Assembly: GCA_964506905.1 (NCBI GenBank)
Contig: CAZDNW010000066.1
Coordinates: 1 to 9,590 of the forward strand
Direction: 5' to 3'
DNA: 9,590 nucleotides
DNA from: JALWZX01 sp964506905
GTDB taxonomy: Bacteria; Patescibacteriota; WWE3; 2-01-FULL-39-13
The translations under genes were made by a program, and so were the position numbers. Each line of letters starts with the position of its first letter. Position 1 is the first letter of the stretch. Below the pieces are notes generated by a model. It saw nothing but the letters and a program-made list of their open reading frames with translations, did not search any database and had not been told where the DNA came from. This document shows, in pieces, positions 5,187 to 9,590 of this stretch.

Positions 5187-6275
5187 ATGAATAAATTAAA
5201 AATATTGTACCACTTCCCCAATCCGCAAACGGCTTACGCAAATAGAACGATAGCGATTGGGTTCAAAAATGCATTTAAAAATCTAGAGCATGAATTCAGA
5301 TTTTTAACGGCAGATGATGATTTTAAAGGAACAATCAAAGAGTTTAGACCAAATATATTTATTACAGTGCACCATTTTTACTATAGAAAATGGATAGATT
5401 ATGATTTTCTTAAAAGTTATAAAAAACATAACCAACTATTCGTTCTGACAAAAATTGGGCCATATGAGTTTCCAAACACAAAAAACTCAAAGATACGAAT
5501 TCAAGAAGAAGCATTTATAAAAAATGACTTAGCTTTACTAAAACTCATAGAAAACGGTACTGCTGGTGATGTGTATTTTTCCCCAATGGAAACATTTGAC
5601 CCACGAATTAAAAATTTTGAAAAAGAAACAGGTCAAAAGTATATAACAATACCACTGGCAGCTGATATCCATTTAATTAAGGACGCAATCTTAGAAGATA
5701 ATAACTATAAATACGACCTATCATTCATAGGTACAAACCTTCCTGCAAAAAAAGAACTTTTTAATACTTATTTGTTTCCATTAAAAGAGAATTACAATCT
5801 TAAACTTATAGGACAAGATTGGACATATCTAGATAAATTGAAAGGCTGGGTAAGTCGTTTTGGCCAATACTACAACATACCCTATGTTAAAAATGCATAC
5901 AAACAACCTCTAAAATTAATTGACGAGTATAAAATCTATCATAATTCCCAAATATCACTTAATATACACAATTCGTACCAACGTGAATTTGGTGGAGACT
6001 GTAATGAACGTACTTTCAAAATTCCATTAGCAATGGGGTTTGAAATAACAGATAATGTAAAGGCCATACATAAATATTTTCAACCAGACGAACTAGTAAT
6101 AGCGAAAAACCCCAAAGAATGGTTCGAAAAAATTGATTATTATATGAACCATCCAAGCGAAAGGGTATCAATAGCGAAAAGAGCATACTTAAATGTAATC
6201 AAAAACCACACATATAATAATAGAGCCCTGAAAATAATAAATACATACAATTCGTTTTATAGTAAAACCAAGTAA
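5187..6275 (+). CDS. CgeB-like glycosyltransferase (GT-B fold)
   Basis: Cytoplasmic-type protein of 362 residues without membrane segments. The N-terminal half begins with KLKILYHFPNPQTAYANRTI and contains alternating strand/helix segments (RPNIFITVHH at 54-63, YITIPLAAD at 152-160). The C-terminal nucleotide-sugar-binding half starts near YDLSFIGTNLPAKKELFN (176-193) and LKLIGQDW (205-212). It then carries LNIHNSYQREFGGDCNERTF (258-277) and IPLAMGFEITDN (279-290), the CgeB/Glyco_trans_1_2 pattern in which the Glu of NER contacts the sugar nucleotide. It ends with the repeated-helix tail NHPSERVSIAKRAYLNVIKN. It should transfer a sugar from an activated donor to an envelope acceptor; donor and acceptor are unknown. 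It lies just right of the IS with its own promoter and precedes two polytopic membrane proteins that may assemble or export the same glycan. No Shine-Dalgarno at normal distance is seen (GGA touches the ATG). Confidence 0.82.
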   Translation: MNKLKILYHFPNPQTAYANRTIAIGFKNAFKNLEHEFRFLTADDDFKGTIKEFRPNIFITVHHFYYRKWIDYDFLKSYKKHNQLFVLTKIGPYEFPNTKNSKIRIQEEAFIKNDLALLKLIENGTAGDVYFSPMETFDPRIKNFEKETGQKYITIPLAADIHLIKDAILEDNNYKYDLSFIGTNLPAKKELFNTYLFPLKENYNLKLIGQDWTYLDKLKGWVSRFGQYYNIPYVKNAYKQPLKLIDEYKIYHNSQISLNIHNSYQREFGGDCNERTFKIPLAMGFEITDNVKAIHKYFQPDELVIAKNPKEWFEKIDYYMNHPSERVSIAKRAYLNVIKNHTYNNRALKIINTYNSFYSKTK

Positions 6276-6338
6276 AATGTTTTTCAGTTAAGTGTGACAT
6301 TTCAGCCCGAATACTTATAGATGCAAATTATTAATATT

Positions 6339-6344
6339 TATAAA
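6339..6344 (+). promoter_or_regulatory. -10 box at leaderless spacing that decides the start of the membrane protein
   Basis: TATAAA is followed by six bases (TTTTAT) and the ATG at 6351. The earlier in-frame ATG at 6321 would lie upstream of this box, so 6351 is the better start. No clear -35. Confidence 0.5.
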
Positions 6345-6350
6345 TTTTAT

Positions 6351-8300
6351 ATGATTAAAAGGTACACTTTAGCTAAGCATAGTCGTGTTAAAATATTTTT
6401 TATAGTAATAATATCCACATTAATTTTAATACCATTTATATGTTTCTATAAAAATCTGAAGTATTCTACTTATTTCGGAGATAGTTCATTTTATATAACT
6501 GGTAATTATTTTCACAATAGCACTTATATATTTAATATGATTCTATATGTTATCAACAGTTTTACTCAAAATCCCATCCTAGCACTTTCAATTATAACAG
6601 CTTTTACATTATTGATAACACCATTAACAGTAATTGTAATATTAGACAAAGAATTCGCTATTTTTGAAATTAAATCTCAAATAAAAATAATATTATTATA
6701 TATAATAATATTTGCAATATTTCTTTTGGCTCCAATAAGAATTAGGCACGCGTATGAATGGGTTATATATGCGAATTGGTTTCTCTACATCATTTACTTA
6801 TATTCGCTATATATAATATTTTTTAAGTCTCATAAAAATAGTGTCTCTGTTAAGGATAAAACAATCCCGTTAACAATATCAACACTTACTTACTCTGTAA
6901 TTTTTCTGGATACTCCATATTTTGCTGTAATGTTGTTTTTTATAACTATTCCTCTAATACTTTTCTATTTCGTAAAAAATATATTATTAACTCCAACTCA
7001 ATTTAAGCAGAACCGATTTTACCAAATAGATAAAATAAAGCTGTTACTAATATTCCTTGCACTAATGTTTACAGCATCAATACCAGCTGTCTATAGACTG
7101 GTCTTCATGCTTAATAAAAATGGGGAAAGCACATGGACACTAACTGAACGATCAGCACAAGCAAGATGGGCATATTCAGCACGCCCGTGGCATTATTTAA
7201 TTCCGGATATAAATAACCCATTTTTCGGCAATTTAGCAATTAAAATACATTACAAAATATGGCAAACCCCTCCATATTATTTAACAGAACCTTTCTTTCC
7301 AAAAGAGCATTCACTATACCTTGGATATACATTATTGATACTATCGTCAATAACAATATATCTTTTATATTTCAGATATAAAAAACACCCAAATATTAAA
7401 AAATATAGAAATTATACATCATTTTTTTTGATTATAGGTATTACAGCATTTATTTTCAGCATGCCACCATTTATCGGTTTTAACGGTATTAGGATATACT
7501 TTCCATCACACTTTCTTTACAGTATCCTTCCCCAATTTAGGGCGTACGCTAGGTTTGGTGTGTTCGTTTTTATTTCAAACGCCATGATAGCAATAACTGG
7601 CTTATTATTTATTTATGAGAGGTTAATTAAAAATATCGAAAAACATAGATATACGGGCTTCCTTGTATTAATTCTGTTTCTAGTTATTGCAGAGTTTATA
7701 ACCGTTCCTATATTCCCAGCGATATCACCTAACCCAACTCCACAATACCAATGGTTATCCACACAATCAAATAAAATGTATTTGGAGGTTCCCGTTCGCA
7801 AGGATTATACAGATAGACTATATAGCCATTATATCGAATCTGTTCCAATGAACATATATAATTCAAGTCATAACGCGAAAATCGACTTGATTTATTCCTC
7901 GTTATACCTTGATAATTTTGCGAAACCGGATAACTTATGGTGTGATCAATTTATCAAACTCGGAGGGAAATATATATTTTTTCATAAAAAAGACATAATC
8001 AAACAAGATTATGTTAACAATTTTATGGCAACGAACAATCCATCAGAAGAATTAAAAGTTGCTTTAGCTGAAAGTTGGGGGTATCCAGTCTGGGGTAACC
8101 ACATAAATAAATCATTCGATAGCGATAAAGATATTACTGTATTAAATAATATGCTAGAAGATAAAAAATTCAAATTAATAAAGATATTTACTAGGGATGA
8201 AATTCTAGCATCTAGACCAAATCATAATTTTTCAGCAGATAAATTTGATGAAGTTTGGGTTTTTGTGGTTAATCAAGATTACTGTACAAATATCCGCTAA
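6351..8300 (+). CDS. large polytopic membrane protein, GT-C/YfhO-like
   Basis: About 649 residues from the ATG at 6351 (an in-frame ATG at 6321 would add ten). The start MIKRYTLAKHSRVK is positively charged and leads into the first membrane helix (IFFIVIISTLILIPFICF). About ten further hydrophobic segments follow up to residue 450, and a soluble C-terminal domain of about 190 residues closes the protein. An acidic residue follows helix 1 in an extracytoplasmic loop (YFGDSSFY), as in GT-C enzymes. Recurrent motifs are ARPWHYLIPD (about 277), EPFFPKEHSLYLGYT (about 313), MPPF (about 371) and LPQFRAYARFGVFVF (about 393), typical of bacterial YfhO/PMT-like envelope proteins. It is probably a lipid-linked-sugar glycosyltransferase or a glycan-modifying membrane enzyme, downstream of the CgeB-like glycosyltransferase. 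It shares these motifs with the converging gene to its right. The exact reaction cannot be told. Confidence 0.75.
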   Translation: MIKRYTLAKHSRVKIFFIVIISTLILIPFICFYKNLKYSTYFGDSSFYITGNYFHNSTYIFNMILYVINSFTQNPILALSIITAFTLLITPLTVIVILDKEFAIFEIKSQIKIILLYIIIFAIFLLAPIRIRHAYEWVIYANWFLYIIYLYSLYIIFFKSHKNSVSVKDKTIPLTISTLTYSVIFLDTPYFAVMLFFITIPLILFYFVKNILLTPTQFKQNRFYQIDKIKLLLIFLALMFTASIPAVYRLVFMLNKNGESTWTLTERSAQARWAYSARPWHYLIPDINNPFFGNLAIKIHYKIWQTPPYYLTEPFFPKEHSLYLGYTLLILSSITIYLLYFRYKKHPNIKKYRNYTSFFLIIGITAFIFSMPPFIGFNGIRIYFPSHFLYSILPQFRAYARFGVFVFISNAMIAITGLLFIYERLIKNIEKHRYTGFLVLILFLVIAEFITVPIFPAISPNPTPQYQWLSTQSNKMYLEVPVRKDYTDRLYSHYIESVPMNIYNSSHNAKIDLIYSSLYLDNFAKPDNLWCDQFIKLGGKYIFFHKKDIIKQDYVNNFMATNNPSEELKVALAESWGYPVWGNHINKSFDSDKDITVLNNMLEDKKFKLIKIFTRDEILASRPNHNFSADKFDEVWVFVVNQDYCTNIR

Positions 8301-8305
8301 ATGTA

Positions 8306-9590
8306 CTATTTAATTTTATACAATATATAGCCATTCTTATTAAAAATCTTTTCTAAGGACTCTTGTGCCTCAAAAAATTTAATATCATTTGAAGATGCTA
8401 TATTTGAATTAACAAATAAATAATTAGCACCTAAATTTTTAGCCTCTCTTAAACCATTCACTGAACTTAAATTATTTGTGAATTCAAATGAGCTAAAACC
8501 ATATTTAGCGTTTTTATAACTGTCTGGGTTTATTAAATGTCTTTGATGATCTTTTAACCAAAACCTATAGGCTCTAAAAAAGTAAAAGTCATATGGATAT
8601 ATAACAATTCTTGAATCGCTACTAGTGTTATCGCGTAATTCAATGTATTCACTCGGGACATTAATTGTATCAACAACTGGCTTTGGAACAACAAATTCAA
8701 ATATAGAAACACCAAACAACATCAGTATAATGATATATGCAAAAATTTTCTTATTTACCTTCATAAAAATATATCTGTATCCATACCCTGTCCAAATCAA
8801 CAGGGTAAGCAGTATAACAACACCGGCTCTAGTTAAACTCCTAAACATAGGAAATAACTTATACAAAATGTATGATGCTAAGTATACTTTTTTTCCGTGA
8901 ATTGTGATAAACGGTGGCATTATAAGAACAGCCACAACAATTCCCATTATAGATACAAGTATTATCTTGTATTTTTTTTCTAAGGGCAAAACTATTTTAT
9001 GTAGTAAAACTGCAAATAAACCAATTATCGCCACAATGATATTCGTAAATCCCAAAAACATCGCTGTGTGCTCTGGTTCAAAGTAATTCTGTGCAAGCCA
9101 GTGTAAACCACCAACCTTTTTCATCGAATTCTCTATTTTCTCAGATAAGTCTCCTAGATATAAATGCGACTTCCCAGGCATGATAAAATACCAGGGCCTT
9201 CCCGTAAAATAAAAGAAATCTTCAATATTTCTCTTTAATACATAGTTTTTGCTAAAATTTATATCTGAATAATCATTAATTTGCCAAGAGTTATTAACAA
9301 CTTCATAATTATTTTTAGTACCTTTATCAGTATACATGTGTTTTATATTTGCAAATATTATTGGGAATAAAGCGAGAAAAACAAATAATAAAGTGAAACC
9401 AGCAGCCGCTATATTAATCTTAAAAGCTTTTAATTTATCAGCATTTTTAAAAGCCGGTGGTTCAATAAAGAAGTCAGCAACAACCTTTATAATCAATAAC
9501 CATAATAAGAAATAGAAATAATAATTAGAACTGATAGCAACAAACAACATAAAACAAGAAAATATAATCCACCTTTTAAAGTTTTTAAAT
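8306..9590 (-). CDS. polytopic membrane protein, paralogue of the left neighbour (partial, 5' end off the window)
   Basis: The frame is open to the right edge: upstream of the first ATG (9550) it continues with FKNFKRWIIFSCF, so the N-terminus lies beyond 9590 and 427 residues are visible. Several membrane helices are seen, then a soluble C-terminal part ending NKNGYILYKIK. It matches the + strand neighbour motif for motif: GRPWYFIMPGKSHLYLG against ARPWHYLIPD, FEPEHTAMFLGFTN against FFPKEHSLYLGYT, MPPFITIHGKKVYLASYILY against MPPFIGFNGIRIYFPSHFLY, FPMFRSLTRAGVVI against LPQFRAYARFGVFV, and NLGANYLFV against KLGGKYIFF. The two genes are therefore paralogues transcribed toward each other. Five bases separate their stop codons and no terminator hairpin is visible between them. 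Probable role as for its partner: envelope glycan assembly or modification. Confidence 0.78.
   Translation of the reverse strand, partial: FKNFKRWIIFSCFMLFVAISSNYYFYFLLWLLIIKVVADFFIEPPAFKNADKLKAFKINIAAAGFTLLFVFLALFPIIFANIKHMYTDKGTKNNYEVVNNSWQINDYSDINFSKNYVLKRNIEDFFYFTGRPWYFIMPGKSHLYLGDLSEKIENSMKKVGGLHWLAQNYFEPEHTAMFLGFTNIIVAIIGLFAVLLHKIVLPLEKKYKIILVSIMGIVVAVLIMPPFITIHGKKVYLASYILYKLFPMFRSLTRAGVVILLTLLIWTGYGYRYIFMKVNKKIFAYIIILMLFGVSIFEFVVPKPVVDTINVPSEYIELRDNTSSDSRIVIYPYDFYFFRAYRFWLKDHQRHLINPDSYKNAKYGFSSFEFTNNLSSVNGLREAKNLGANYLFVNSNIASSNDIKFFEAQESLEKIFNKNGYILYKIK

Noticed and set aside
8625..9086. Two + strand open frames opposite the right-hand membrane protein
   Set aside because: Complementary shadows of the membrane-protein gene, whose paralogy with the neighbour proves the minus-strand frame.
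1..9590. CRISPR array or known defence-system core genes
   Set aside because: No regularly spaced direct repeats were seen, and none of the proteins shows Cas, restriction or toxin-antitoxin motifs; the SNase is a secreted-type nuclease.

Overview
The window is AT-rich (roughly one third G+C by eye) and bacterial. It carries one bacterial-type tRNA gene, short intergenic gaps and almost no recognisable Shine-Dalgarno sequences. The gene content resembles genomes of the Candidate Phyla Radiation (Patescibacteria): a membrane-tethered nuclease with an Excalibur-type tail, a SHOCT-domain protein, a membrane-anchored protein ending in an NPYGYPKSW motif, and giant-loop envelope membrane proteins. 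This placement is an inference from gene content; no phylogenetic marker is present.

Layout. (1) 22-561, minus: VIT1/CCC1-family Fe/Mn transporter. (2) 657-731: tRNA-Asn(GTT) with encoded CCA, followed after 27 bp by an amidinotransferase/DDAH-like hydrolase (759-1673). (3) 1739-2911: membrane-anchored thermonuclease (SNase), whose Excalibur tail lies in the same reading frame but behind a TAA stop. (4) 2959-3564: membrane-anchored hypothetical protein, closed by a strong bidirectional terminator (3578-3609). (5) 3639-3952, minus: a SHOCT-domain gene split by a one-base frameshift. (6) About 4005-5146 (possibly 3994-5157): an insertion sequence with a DD35E transposase, inverted ends and an in-frame TGA near the N-terminus of the transposase. 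(7) 5187-6275: CgeB-like glycosyltransferase. (8) 6351-8300 (+) and 8306-9590 (-, 5' end outside the window): two related polytopic membrane proteins facing tail to tail with 5 bp between them.

Gene cooperation. The right-hand third (glycosyltransferase plus two GT-C/YfhO-like membrane proteins) looks like a cell-envelope glycan module. The middle (tethered secreted nuclease plus tethered hypothetical protein) looks like a surface or periplasmic module, perhaps for nucleic-acid scavenging. These roles are inferred from domain content and adjacency.

Two points stand out. First, many start codons are preceded by a TATAAT-like hexamer ending six bases upstream and by no ribosome-binding site, which suggests widespread leaderless transcription; this also decides several starts. 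Second, three separate coding lesions (TAA in the nuclease, frameshift in the SHOCT gene, TGA in the transposase) lie within 1.5 kb. They could be real decay, recoding or assembly error. I did not find a clearly new multi-gene defence or mobile system here.
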